Shown one piece after another: positions 44,885 to 52,924 of a stretch of 64,000 nucleotides of DNA (positions within the stretch are counted from its first letter, which is position 1; each line of letters begins with the position of its first letter). Origin of the DNA: Methylotetracoccus oryzae (lineage in GTDB: Bacteria; Pseudomonadota; Gammaproteobacteria; Methylococcales; Methylococcaceae); assembly GCF_006175985.1 (NCBI RefSeq), contig NZ_SRSH01000015.1, positions 80,726 to 144,725 on the forward strand. Direction: 5' to 3'. Under the pieces are notes generated by a model. The model made no database searches. It was not told where the DNA came from and was given only the letters and a program-made list of their open reading frames with translations. The position numbers and the translations under genes are program-made.

Positions 44885-45592
44885 ATGAAGTACAAGCCTT
44901 TCGAACATGGGCGTATTGCTCTGCTTTCCGGCAGTTTGCTGTTTCTGACAGCCTGCGCGACGACCCAGCGAGCCCCCATCGAGGACAAGACCGCGATCTG
45001 CAATTTCCTGGGGAGCTACTGCAATAAGCTCCAACCGGGTGGGGAAGGGCAGATGGACTTGCGCTACGTGAACTCGAAAGCGCGCTGGACCCAATACACC
45101 AAGGTCTTGGTCGATCCGGTCATCATCGTGTCGAGTACTGAGTCGCAGATTTCCGCTGCCGATCAGCAGCATCTTGCGGATTACTTTTACGCGAAGTTGA
45201 AAGAGAATCTTGGAGCCAAGTTCCAACTCGTCGATCAGCCGGGACCCGGCGCCATGCGCTTGCAGGTGGCGCTGACCGACGCCCAGGGAGCGACGCCGGT
45301 GCTGCGAACCATCACCATGGCAGTGCCACAGGCGCGAACACTGAGCACCGTCGCCTATCTCGCAACCGGCAGTTATCCCTTCGTGGGGTCGGCCAAGGGA
45401 GCGGCGAAGGTGGTCGATTCCGTGAGCGGCGACCTGCTGGCCGCCGTTGCCGATCGGCAAATCGGCAGTGGACACATCAAGGCGGCCGCCCAGTGGACGC
45501 TCGGCGATGCCGAGAACGCCATCACGCTGTGGACGGAGCGCGCCGCGAACAAGCTCTACGCATGGACCTCCGGAGCCGAAGCACCGCGCTGA
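44885..45592 (+). CDS. DUF3313 family lipoprotein
   Basis: A 235-residue lipoprotein. The signal peptide ends in the lipobox LTAC with Cys24 as the lipidated residue. The body matches the DUF3313 family (KARWTQYTKVLVDPV, LADYFYAKLKENLG, and the VDSVSGDLLAAVADRQ segment). The residues after Cys are Ala-Thr, so outer-membrane sorting is expected under the usual +2 rule. The family's function is unknown. A GGGAG ribosome-binding site precedes the ATG. It is followed by strong hairpins, so it is probably a single-gene unit. Confidence 0.85.
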   Translation: MKYKPFEHGRIALLSGSLLFLTACATTQRAPIEDKTAICNFLGSYCNKLQPGGEGQMDLRYVNSKARWTQYTKVLVDPVIIVSSTESQISAADQQHLADYFYAKLKENLGAKFQLVDQPGPGAMRLQVALTDAQGATPVLRTITMAVPQARTLSTVAYLATGSYPFVGSAKGAAKVVDSVSGDLLAAVADRQIGSGHIKAAAQWTLGDAENAITLWTERAANKLYAWTSGAEAPR

Positions 45593-45896
45593 GCCGGATC
45601 GAGGGTAGGCTGTCGCTTATTCGCTGCCGGTCCGCGTCGCATTGATGTTGGGGACGCGGACCGGCCATAACCGTCGCCTGAAACAAGGAAGTGGCCGGTC
45701 TTGCGAATCCACTGTGCGTCAGGCGTACTTCCTGGTGGCACGCGGATGGCTGGAGTTGTAGACCTCCCACGGACATCCACGAGCGGAAATCGGCCGGATG
45801 GACTAATGTAGCGAGGGTTTTTCCAGCCTTTGTTGACGGGCTGCAATCAAGCGGTTGTCGGCGGAGTCGCGCCGCCTAATTAACAGGAGTCGTGTC
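45593..45896. other. Structured spacer with two overlapping inverted repeats
   Basis: This 304-base spacer lacks a gene. It holds a 12-bp perfect stem (45627-45638 with 45653-45664) and a second perfect 9-bp inverted repeat gaccggcca/tggccggtc (45659-45667 with 45692-45700) that overlaps it, so the two hairpins exclude each other. The first 50 bases are about 70% identical, without gaps, to 52831-52880. Confidence 0.5.
45627..45664 (+). terminator. Hairpin after DUF3313 lipoprotein gene
   Basis: A perfect 12-bp stem ccggtccgcgtc/gacgcggaccgg with a 14-base loop begins 34 bases after the stop. There is no T-run. It overlaps the left arm of a second inverted repeat. Confidence 0.5.
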
Positions 45897-46436
45897 ATGT
45901 CGAGAAGAATAATGAAGGTTTACGAGAGACACCCGGCGATCCGGCATGCATTTGCGGTCGTGTGCTTCATGGCGGCGGTGGCGCCGTTTACGGTGGCAGA
46001 GGCGGACACCCGGACCTACATGCTGGTGCCCGGCGTAGCGGGGGCGTCTCTGGACAAGGATCATGCGGGGTGGATCGAGGCATCCGCATTTTCTTTGAAG
46101 TTGACACGAAACTACTGCAGCGGCCTGACGATCCGCAAGGAACTGGACATCGCAAGTCCGGCGCTGTCAGCTGCGGCGGTGCTGGCTCAGCGCTTCAAGA
46201 CCATCGAGTTGGAAAGCGAGCAAGGAAGCGAAAACCGGCAGGTATTTCTCAAGCTTGCGCTAAGCAGGGCACGTATCGCCTCGGTGGATACGGGTGTTTC
46301 TGGCGGAACTGAGCCGCTGACCGAAACCTTGGTCGTGCGAGCGGGTGAGGTCAAGATAAGCTACTACCCACAAAATGCTGACGGCAGCCTCGGCGAGCCG
46401 GTCGAGTCCGTGATCAGTTGTGACACGCCGCCCTGA
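45897..46436 (+). CDS. Exported Hcp-like protein
   Basis: A 179-residue protein whose body resembles the Hcp tube protein of type VI secretion (Pfam PF05638). Matching segments are MLVPGVAGASLDKDHAGWIE at the start of the fold, IRKELDIASPALSAAAV and FKTIELE, followed by beta strands and a terminal SYYPQNADGS segment. Unlike standard Hcp, it has an extra N-terminal stretch ending in a signal peptide-like hydrophobic core (FAVVCFMAAVAPFTVAEA). The AGGAG site 7 bases before the ATG fixes this start, so the extension is genuinely encoded. No other type VI genes are nearby. It may be a periplasmic or Sec-exported Hcp-fold protein with a different role. Confidence 0.75.
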   Translation: MSRRIMKVYERHPAIRHAFAVVCFMAAVAPFTVAEADTRTYMLVPGVAGASLDKDHAGWIEASAFSLKLTRNYCSGLTIRKELDIASPALSAAAVLAQRFKTIELESEQGSENRQVFLKLALSRARIASVDTGVSGGTEPLTETLVVRAGEVKISYYPQNADGSLGEPVESVISCDTPP

Positions 46437-46661
46437 CACACAGGCAGGAACCACAGGGCACAGCGCCCCTTGGGCCCGCCGGCGGCGAGCTTGGCGGACG
46501 TGCCCGGCGGGGTCGCGGATCGCCGGCCGCAGGCAGTTGCCTGCGGTTCGCGCAAGTACTCGAGTCCGCGACGGTGACTTCCTCGATGGGGTGTTTGATG
46601 GTCCCCGTGGCTCGGGGCCGCCAATGAACTCCTTGAACGCCAAGAGGCTGTCGCCGTCGCA

Positions 46662-47534
46662 TTACCAGTACGCCGTCAGGCCGAGAAAGGGGCCGTTCAG
46701 GGTCGCGCGCGTTCTGATCGGAACTCGTTCGCCACCGTTCACTTCGTAGCGCAAGGCCTTGTAACCCGCCTGGATCGACAGCGGCAGGTCGCCCGCGTTC
46801 ACCCGGTAACCGAGCATCCCCAACAGTCCGCCGGTGAACGACACGCCATCGGCACCGAAACCGCCGAGATTGGCATCGGTCAGCAGGAAGAGGTCCTGTG
46901 TGATGTCGACGATGAAACGACCACCGATTTGCGGGCTGGTAAAGCTTTGCTCCGCGGCAAACGTGCGGGACAAGCCGAGGCCGGGGACGGTCACCGTGAA
47001 GCTGTTATCCAGCCATAGCGTTCTGGCGCCGGCGTAGACGTCCAGCCGGTTGGGCCGTCTCTCGCCATGCAGGGTCGGGGCCTCGTCGGCCGTGGGTCCG
47101 ACCAGACGGTACATGAGCCCGTAATCCATCAAGCCCAGTTCGGTGTCCACTCCTCGGCCGAAGCGCTGGAATTTCGGGTCGAACGCCAGGCTCATATAGT
47201 TACCGTCCAGATAGAATCCCAAGCGCTCGTAGTGTGCCTCGAAACGGCCCATGAACCCGATCGGAAAGCGCCGCGAGTTCTCGGCCAGGTCGATGAAGCT
47301 GGCGTCCACGGAGCGATTGAACGCGCCGGCGGAGTAATTCCCGGTCAGGCCGCTCATCCACGCGTACAGGGACAGATTGAACGCCCACGGGGTGTTCGAC
47401 GTTTCCGAAGACTCTTCCGCTGGGCTCGGCGCTGCGAACGCTAGCAGCGCCAGCGCGAGACCGTACCCTAACCGGTCCCGCGACGCTGCACACCCTTTGC
47501 GAGCCAAACGTCCGAATGCGGAGTCCACTACCAT
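46662..47534 (-). CDS. Outer-membrane beta-barrel protein, unknown function
   Basis: A 290-residue exported protein with an N-terminal signal peptide (RLGYGLALALLAFAAPSPAE) after a basic stretch. The mature part has many alternating amphipathic strands (for example FNLSLYAWMSGLTGNY and RLDVYAGARTLWLDNSF) and ends in LTAYW with a terminal aromatic residue, as expected for a BAM-assembled barrel. No named family was recognised. A GAGG ribosome-binding site 5 bases before the ATG at 47534 decides the start. It is divergent from the alkylsulfatase gene with 96 bases between, so the two may share regulation. Confidence 0.72.
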   Translation of the reverse strand: MVVDSAFGRLARKGCAASRDRLGYGLALALLAFAAPSPAEESSETSNTPWAFNLSLYAWMSGLTGNYSAGAFNRSVDASFIDLAENSRRFPIGFMGRFEAHYERLGFYLDGNYMSLAFDPKFQRFGRGVDTELGLMDYGLMYRLVGPTADEAPTLHGERRPNRLDVYAGARTLWLDNSFTVTVPGLGLSRTFAAEQSFTSPQIGGRFIVDITQDLFLLTDANLGGFGADGVSFTGGLLGMLGYRVNAGDLPLSIQAGYKALRYEVNGGERVPIRTRATLNGPFLGLTAYW

Positions 47535-47630
47535 CTTGTCCTCGTTGCTTAGGTTGGCAATTGATTTTGCGGTGTTACCATTCGCGCCGAAGCGTAACCA
47601 CTTCGGAACAGTAAGGAAAGCCGGAAGCCC

Positions 47631-49745
47631 ATGACGAAGCAACTGACAACTGCCCTCATCACGGCTTTGAGTGTGACGCTATGCGGCATGCCGCTGGCCG
47701 CGACCGGCCGCACCGCCAAGGCCACGCAGGAACCGCCGACACCGGCCGTCGGGCATTTCCACCCGCAAGGCAAGGCACCCTCGAAGTTCACGATCGAACT
47801 GCGCCAGGGCATCAAGGCGACGCTGCCGTTCGACGACCAGCGCGACTTCGAGGAGGCCAAGAAGGGCTTCATCGCCGAACCGCCCTACAAGCAGATCAAG
47901 GCCGATGCCGGTCATGTCGCCTGGGACATGGGCAGCTACGAGTTCCTGCTGCAGGGCAAGGATTTCGACAGCATCCACCCGTCGCTGCAGCGGCAGGCGG
48001 TGCTGAACATGGCCTATGGCCTGTACGAGGTGCTGCCGGACCGGATCTACCAGGTCCGCGGCTACGACCTCGCCAACATCAGTTTCATCAAGGGCGACAC
48101 CGGCTGGATCGTCTTCGATCCGCTGACGGCCAGGGAAACCGCGCGCGCCGCGCTCGAGTTCATCAGCGAGAAGCTGGGCGCCCGGCCCGTGGTCGCGGTC
48201 GTGTATTCCCACTCGCACGTCGACCACTTCGGCGGTGTGCGCGGCGTCGTCGAAGAGGTCGACGTGACGAGCGGCAAGGTCAAGGTCATCGCCCCGGAGC
48301 ACTTCATGCACGAGGCGATCGCGGAGAACGTATTGGCCGGCAATGCGATGTCGCGCCGGACGCAGATGCAATACGCGGTGCTGCTGGCGCGCAGCCCGTT
48401 CGGCCACGTCGACCAGTCGATCGGCAAGAACGTCGCCAACGGCAACACCGGGCTGATCGCGCCGAATCGGCTGATCACCAAGGATTTCGAGGAACTGACG
48501 GTCGACGGCGTGACGATGGTGTTCCAGAACACGCCGGACACCGAGGCGCCGGCGGAAATGAACACCTATTTCCCGCAGTTCAAGGCGTTCTGGGCGGCCG
48601 AGAACATCACCGGCACGATCCACAACATCTACACGCTGCGTGGTGCGCCGGTGCGCAACGCCCTGAACTGGTCGAAACACATCAACGAGGCCTTGTTCAA
48701 GTTTGGCCAGGAGGCCGAGGTGATGTTCGCCTCGCACAGCTGGCCGCGCTGGGGCAATGACCGCATCCAGGAAGTCATGCGGGCGCAGCGCGATGCCTAC
48801 GCCAACCTGAACAACCAGACGCTGCATTACGCCAACCGGGGCGTCACGATCAACGAAATCCACAACGTCTACAAGCTGCCGGACAGTCTCTACAAGCAGT
48901 GGGCGGCACACAGCTACCACGGGTCCGAGCAGCACAACAGCCGCGGTGTCATCAACCGCTTCCTGGGCTATTGGGATGGTAACCCGGCCACGCTGGTGCC
49001 GTTGTCGCCGAAGGACTCCGCACCACTGTATGTCGAGATGATGGGCGGGGCCGGCAAGATCATGGCCAAGGGCAAACAGCTGCACGATCAGGGGAAGTAC
49101 CTGGAAGCCGCCGAGATCCTGAACAAACTCGTGCTGGCCCAGCCGAAGAATCAGGCGGCCAAGAACCTCCTGGCGGACGTGTTCGAGCAGATCGGCTATC
49201 AGAAGGAGAGCCCGAGCCTTCGCAACAGCTTCCTGGCCGGGGCCTATGAACTGCGTTCGGGTCTGCCGAAAGGCGTCCCGCCGAAGTCGACCGGGCCGGA
49301 CGTGATACGGGCGATGTCCACGGAGAACTGGCTGGATTTCCTCGGCATCAGCGTGGACCCGAAGAAGGCGGGCGGCCTGCGTTTCACGATCAACCTGATC
49401 ACGCCCGACACTGGCGAAGCGTTCCTGGTCGAGATGAGCAATGCCACGCTAACAAACATCAAGGGCGTCAAGGCCAGGAGTCCCGACCTGACCATCACCG
49501 TGAACCGCAGCGATCTCGACTGGGTCATGATGGGGCAGAAGACCTTCGACAACCTGCTCAAGGACGGCAAGGCAAGCTTCGACGGCGATCGGAAACCGTT
49601 CGACCAGCTCCGCAGTATCCTGGTCAAGTTCACGCCGGACTTCGAAATCCTGCCGGGAACGGCCCCGCCGAAAGATCCGGGCGTGCCGGAATCGAAGGAA
49701 CTCGAGGTACCGGAACTGCTTCCGCCGACCAGCGCCGGGGACTGA
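47631..49745 (+). CDS. Exported alkylsulfatase (SdsA1-like metallo-beta-lactamase fold)
   Basis: A 704-residue enzyme of the linear primary/secondary alkylsulfatase family, which removes sulfate from alkyl sulfates such as SDS. It has a signal peptide (about 1-30). The zinc-binding metallo-beta-lactamase motif HSHVDH supplies His194, His196, Asp198 and His199, and a second histidine segment is FASHSWPRWG. A dimerisation domain follows. The C-terminal SCP2-like domain (about 570-690) presumably binds the alkyl chain. The C-terminal tail is Pro/Glu-rich. The porin genes on either side suggest uptake or periplasmic use of sulfated compounds. No sulfur regulator is visible. Confidence 0.9.
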   Translation: MTKQLTTALITALSVTLCGMPLAATGRTAKATQEPPTPAVGHFHPQGKAPSKFTIELRQGIKATLPFDDQRDFEEAKKGFIAEPPYKQIKADAGHVAWDMGSYEFLLQGKDFDSIHPSLQRQAVLNMAYGLYEVLPDRIYQVRGYDLANISFIKGDTGWIVFDPLTARETARAALEFISEKLGARPVVAVVYSHSHVDHFGGVRGVVEEVDVTSGKVKVIAPEHFMHEAIAENVLAGNAMSRRTQMQYAVLLARSPFGHVDQSIGKNVANGNTGLIAPNRLITKDFEELTVDGVTMVFQNTPDTEAPAEMNTYFPQFKAFWAAENITGTIHNIYTLRGAPVRNALNWSKHINEALFKFGQEAEVMFASHSWPRWGNDRIQEVMRAQRDAYANLNNQTLHYANRGVTINEIHNVYKLPDSLYKQWAAHSYHGSEQHNSRGVINRFLGYWDGNPATLVPLSPKDSAPLYVEMMGGAGKIMAKGKQLHDQGKYLEAAEILNKLVLAQPKNQAAKNLLADVFEQIGYQKESPSLRNSFLAGAYELRSGLPKGVPPKSTGPDVIRAMSTENWLDFLGISVDPKKAGGLRFTINLITPDTGEAFLVEMSNATLTNIKGVKARSPDLTITVNRSDLDWVMMGQKTFDNLLKDGKASFDGDRKPFDQLRSILVKFTPDFEILPGTAPPKDPGVPESKELEVPELLPPTSAGD

Positions 49746-49908
49746 CGCGCCGCCCGTCGGCGTCGCTCGGCAAGGACCTTGTCGACCGCGCCGGACCGGG
49801 CGTCATGTCCGTGACAGTCGCCTTGCCCGCCGCGATCATCGAAAAGCGCGTGGGCAGCGTCGCCCTGACCGCGGGTTCCCGTTCGACCAGGGGCGCTGCT
49901 GATAAGGC

Positions 49909-51630
49909 TTGGCCGCACCGCGATCAGCCGGGCGGAACCGATACACCATTGATTCGGCAACAGACGGGGTTCGCCGCCTGAAGCGTTGCATCGTCACACT
50001 GCTCGGCTTTATCGTTCTTGCCCCGCCATCGCTGGCGGCAGAGCGGAGCGAGGCCAAGCGCTCACCGCCCACCGCGGCCCAACGACCCGCTACCGCCAAG
50101 GCACCGGTCCAACGGCCCACCGAGCCGCGATCGAAGCCAATCGATTTATTGGATGCCGATGAGCTCGACCCGGGCGTCGGCGCAACCCCGGCGCAGGACC
50201 AGCCGGGGGCCACGGCACCGGAGTACAAACAGCCGAACCGCTGGAGCCTGACGGCCGGTGGCAGCCAGCGCAAGGACTGGCTTACGGGCCGCAACCGGTG
50301 GGCCTGGGGCGAACGCCTGAACGCCAGGCGGGTGCTCGGGATGCCCGATTGGCTCAACGGTACGCTGGAACATCGAACGCGGTACGAAACCTTCGACGTC
50401 CCCTGGCGGCGCGGTCAGACCGGTGGCGAACACCAGATTCCGCTGCAGACCGTCCTGTGGCTGGAAGCCCACCACGCCGGCTTCCGCGCCGGCTTCGAGT
50501 TCTGGGACGCGCGGCAGTTCGGCGCCCAGGCGGATTACACCTTGAACAATTCGATGGTGAACGTCGCCGACTTCACCCAGATCTACGCGGCGTGGTCGAC
50601 GCCGGACCTGCTCGACACCGGGCTCGGTTTCGAAATCAAGGGCGGCCGGCAAACCCTGGATCTCGGCAGCCGGCGGCTGGTTGCCCGGAACGCCTTTCGC
50701 AACACCGTCAATGCCTTTACCGGGCTGATGGCCCGGATGCGGGACGGCGACGGCGACTGGCAGGTGCTGGCCTTCGCAACCCACCCCGTACTCCGCCTGC
50801 CCGATGAAAAATCCGAACTGCTGAACAACGACTGGGCATGGGATCAGGAGCAGGGGAACAAGTTGTTTGCCGGCGTGTTTGCGGAAACGGCGGCACTTCC
50901 GTGGGATCTTCGAGGCGAGTTGTACTGCTACTACCTGAACGAGGATCCCAGCAGCGACTTTCCTGATGGCAACCCCCGTCTGGCCGGCAGCCGCCGTCTG
51001 TTCACGCCGGGATTCCGGGTATTCTGGCCGGCCCGGAAGGGCCTATGGGACTTCGAAATCGAGAGCGTGGCACAAACCGGGAACTCCCGCGCGTCGGCGA
51101 TAGCCCGCGAACTGGACCATGAAGCCTTTCTCGAACATCTCCATCTGGGCTATACCTTCGATCTGCCCTGGGAGCCGCGGCTGCTGGTGCAGTACGACTA
51201 CGCTACCGGAGGTCAAAGCGACGGAACGAACCGCTCGTTCGATACCCTCTACGGGGCCAGACGCTTCGACTTCGGACCTACCGGCATCTTCGGGCCGTTT
51301 TCCCGCAACAACATCAACGCGCCGGGCACCCGCCTGCTGTTCATACCCCACCGCGACCTGACCGGCTTCGTGGCCTATCGAGCCTGGTGGATGGCGAACG
51401 CGCGAGCCTTATGGCAACCCGCCGGATTGATCGATCCCACGGGCAAGTCGGGCGACTTCATGGGCCATACCGTGGAATTCTCGATGCGCTGGGACGCACG
51501 GGACAACGTCAGCCTGGAAGCCGGCTGGAACACCCTGATCAAGGGCACGTTCGCGCGGAATGCCCCCGACGCGCCGACCAACCGTGACAACGTCAATTAC
51601 TTCTACGTCCAGACGATGGTGCGGTTTTGA
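49909..51630 (+). CDS. Alginate export family outer-membrane porin
   Basis: A 573-residue outer-membrane protein of the alginate-export (AlgE-like, PF13372) family, predicted to form an 18-stranded barrel. Support comes from WLNGTLEHRTRYETF, GRQTLDLGSRRLVARNAFRN and the C-terminal strand ending YFYVQTMVRF with terminal Phe. A signal peptide (CIVTLLGFIVLAPPSLAA) lies at about 27-44. The only in-frame start codon upstream is a TTG at 49909 with a weak ribosome-binding site, so the start is uncertain. The substrate need not be alginate; no alginate genes are present. The last 160 bases are duplicated at 52403-52561, beyond the higBA genes. Confidence 0.82.
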   Translation: MAAPRSAGRNRYTIDSATDGVRRLKRCIVTLLGFIVLAPPSLAAERSEAKRSPPTAAQRPATAKAPVQRPTEPRSKPIDLLDADELDPGVGATPAQDQPGATAPEYKQPNRWSLTAGGSQRKDWLTGRNRWAWGERLNARRVLGMPDWLNGTLEHRTRYETFDVPWRRGQTGGEHQIPLQTVLWLEAHHAGFRAGFEFWDARQFGAQADYTLNNSMVNVADFTQIYAAWSTPDLLDTGLGFEIKGGRQTLDLGSRRLVARNAFRNTVNAFTGLMARMRDGDGDWQVLAFATHPVLRLPDEKSELLNNDWAWDQEQGNKLFAGVFAETAALPWDLRGELYCYYLNEDPSSDFPDGNPRLAGSRRLFTPGFRVFWPARKGLWDFEIESVAQTGNSRASAIARELDHEAFLEHLHLGYTFDLPWEPRLLVQYDYATGGQSDGTNRSFDTLYGARRFDFGPTGIFGPFSRNNINAPGTRLLFIPHRDLTGFVAYRAWWMANARALWQPAGLIDPTGKSGDFMGHTVEFSMRWDARDNVSLEAGWNTLIKGTFARNAPDAPTNRDNVNYFYVQTMVRF

Positions 51631-51801
51631 GAGGCGGTGCGGCCATTCCGAGCCTCCGGCCCCGGTGCTCAGTGCGGGGCGACAGCGCTCTGTGGTTCGC
51701 CTTTCCGGTCCGGGCCCGATTCCTGATCGTTCTCGCGCGTGGGCAGGCGCTACGGAAGCCGCGTCCTCAGCCACACTGGGTGGCAGCGACCGTTGAATTT
51801 C

Positions 51802-52098
51802 TTATCCGGTTATCCGTTGTGCGGCCACCCTCCGCACCGACGGCGGTGTCTGCCGGGCCTGCCAAAGGTCATAGGCCAACTGCATCCGCAGCCATGCCTC
51901 AGCGGAAGGACCTCCCAGCCACGCTTCAAGGCGGAGCGCCATGTCGGGACTAATCCCGGCCCGTCCGTTCATCACGCGCGACAGGGCGACACGCGAGACC
52001 CCAAGCCCGTCCGCGGCGTCGGTGACTGTCAGGTTCAGGTCGGGCAGAACATCCTCCTTCAGGATACTGCCCGGATGCGGTGGGTTGTGCATAGCCAT
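51802..52098 (-). CDS. higA: HigA-family antitoxin
   Basis: The DNA-binding antitoxin of a HigBA type II toxin-antitoxin pair. The 98-residue product begins MAMHNPPHPGSILKEDVLP and has an XRE-type helix-turn-helix (TVTDAADGLGVSRVALSRV), followed by NGRAGISPDMALRLEAWLG, both hallmarks of HigA. A GAGG ribosome-binding site lies 6 bases before the ATG. It is downstream of the toxin gene, the reversed order typical of higBA, with 8 bases between. HigA normally represses its own promoter, which here would lie in the duplicated porin fragment. Confidence 0.9.
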   Translation of the reverse strand: MAMHNPPHPGSILKEDVLPDLNLTVTDAADGLGVSRVALSRVMNGRAGISPDMALRLEAWLGGPSAEAWLRMQLAYDLWQARQTPPSVRRVAAQRITG

Positions 52099-52106
52099 GT
52101 GGTGCC

Positions 52107-52376
52107 TCAGTGATAGTCCTGATAGTCGACGAGGATCGCATCCTCGCCCTCGAACGCAAATGTCAGCCGCCAGTTCCCCGATACGCTGACGGCGCAATGC
52201 CCGGCCAAGTCGCCTTGAAGCCGGTGCAGTCTCCACCCCGGGATGCGCATGTCGTCCGGCGATCTTGCGGCATCCAAGGCCAGCAACTGCCGGGAGAGAC
52301 GGGCCGCGTGATCGGCCTGAATCCCGGCTGTCGACCCGGACACAAAGAACCGCTGGATGCCCTTGTGGCGACACAG
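52107..52376 (-). CDS. higB: HigB-family toxin, N-terminus apparently damaged
   Basis: A RelE/ParE-fold mRNA interferase toxin. The body CRHKGIQRFF, AARLSRQLLALDAARSPDDM, IPGWRLHRLQGDLAGH and SVSGNWRLTFAFEGEDA is typical HigB. Homology begins right at RHKG, but no ATG, GTG or TTG lies just upstream in frame; only a CTG (52376) does. The sequence before it reads ATA-ATT-GTG-TCC in another frame, which looks like a family start (Met-Ile-Val-Ser) with ATG mutated to ATA and a small frameshift before Arg-His-Lys. The frame is open to an ATG at 52466 inside the porin fragment. I think the toxin is inactivated or starts non-canonically. Confidence 0.75.
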   Translation of the reverse strand: MCRHKGIQRFFVSGSTAGIQADHAARLSRQLLALDAARSPDDMRIPGWRLHRLQGDLAGHCAVSVSGNWRLTFAFEGEDAILVDYQDYH

Positions 52377-52402
52377 GACACAATTATGCGCGACTGCCCA
52401 CC

Positions 52403-52561
52403 TTGGAACTCTCGATGCGCTGGGACGCACGAGACAACGTCTGCCTGGAAGCCGGCTGGAACACACTGATTAAGGGCACGTTCGCCCGGATTGCCCCGGA
52501 TGCGCCGACCAACCGTGACAACGTGAACTACTTCTACGTCCAGAAGATGGTGCGGTTTTGA
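52403..52561 (+). pseudogene. Duplicated 3' fragment of alginate-export porin gene
   Basis: This stretch encodes the last 52 residues of a second alginate-export porin (LELSMRWDARDN to VQKMVRF, stop). It is about 92% identical in DNA to 51472-51630, and similarity continues a further 30 bases past the stop. Amino-acid changes (Ser to Cys, Asn to Ile, Thr to Lys) suggest an old paralogue rather than a very fresh copy. The 5' portion is absent; the fragment begins within 20 bases of the higB N-terminal region. It is the remnant of a tandem porin gene or of a duplication associated with higBA arrival. Confidence 0.85.
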
Positions 52562-52924
52562 GAGGCCGTGCGAGCCGTTCCAAGGCTTCGGATCGCGTTC
52601 GCATGCCGTGGTTGGGTGAAAGGGGCATGGATCGAATAAGCGGCTGCCTTCACTGGTCCGGGTAAGGGGAGTCGAGCCTTCGGCCACTGCCTCCCGAATA
52701 CCGGGGTCAATAGGACGAAAACGCGAGGATGGGGTTTACGCGAGGAAAGGCCGAGGAAAGGGTGACCCTGGGATCACGAACCAACGCTGGGCTCATGACC
52801 ACAGACGCACAGGAGCCCAAAAGCCACGCTAAAGCGGATCGACGGTAGGCGATTACTCACCCGCTCCCGGTCCGCGCCCTATGGACAGACCCCGCGCAGA
52901 CTTGACCGAACATGGCGTGATCGC
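52562..52924. other. Intergenic region between porin fragment and antiporter gene
   Basis: A 363-base spacer without a credible gene. The first 30 bases continue the porin-fragment duplication. Bases 52831-52880 are about 70% identical to 45591-45640, immediately after the DUF3313 gene, suggesting an interspersed element. No strong terminator was identified. Confidence 0.4.
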
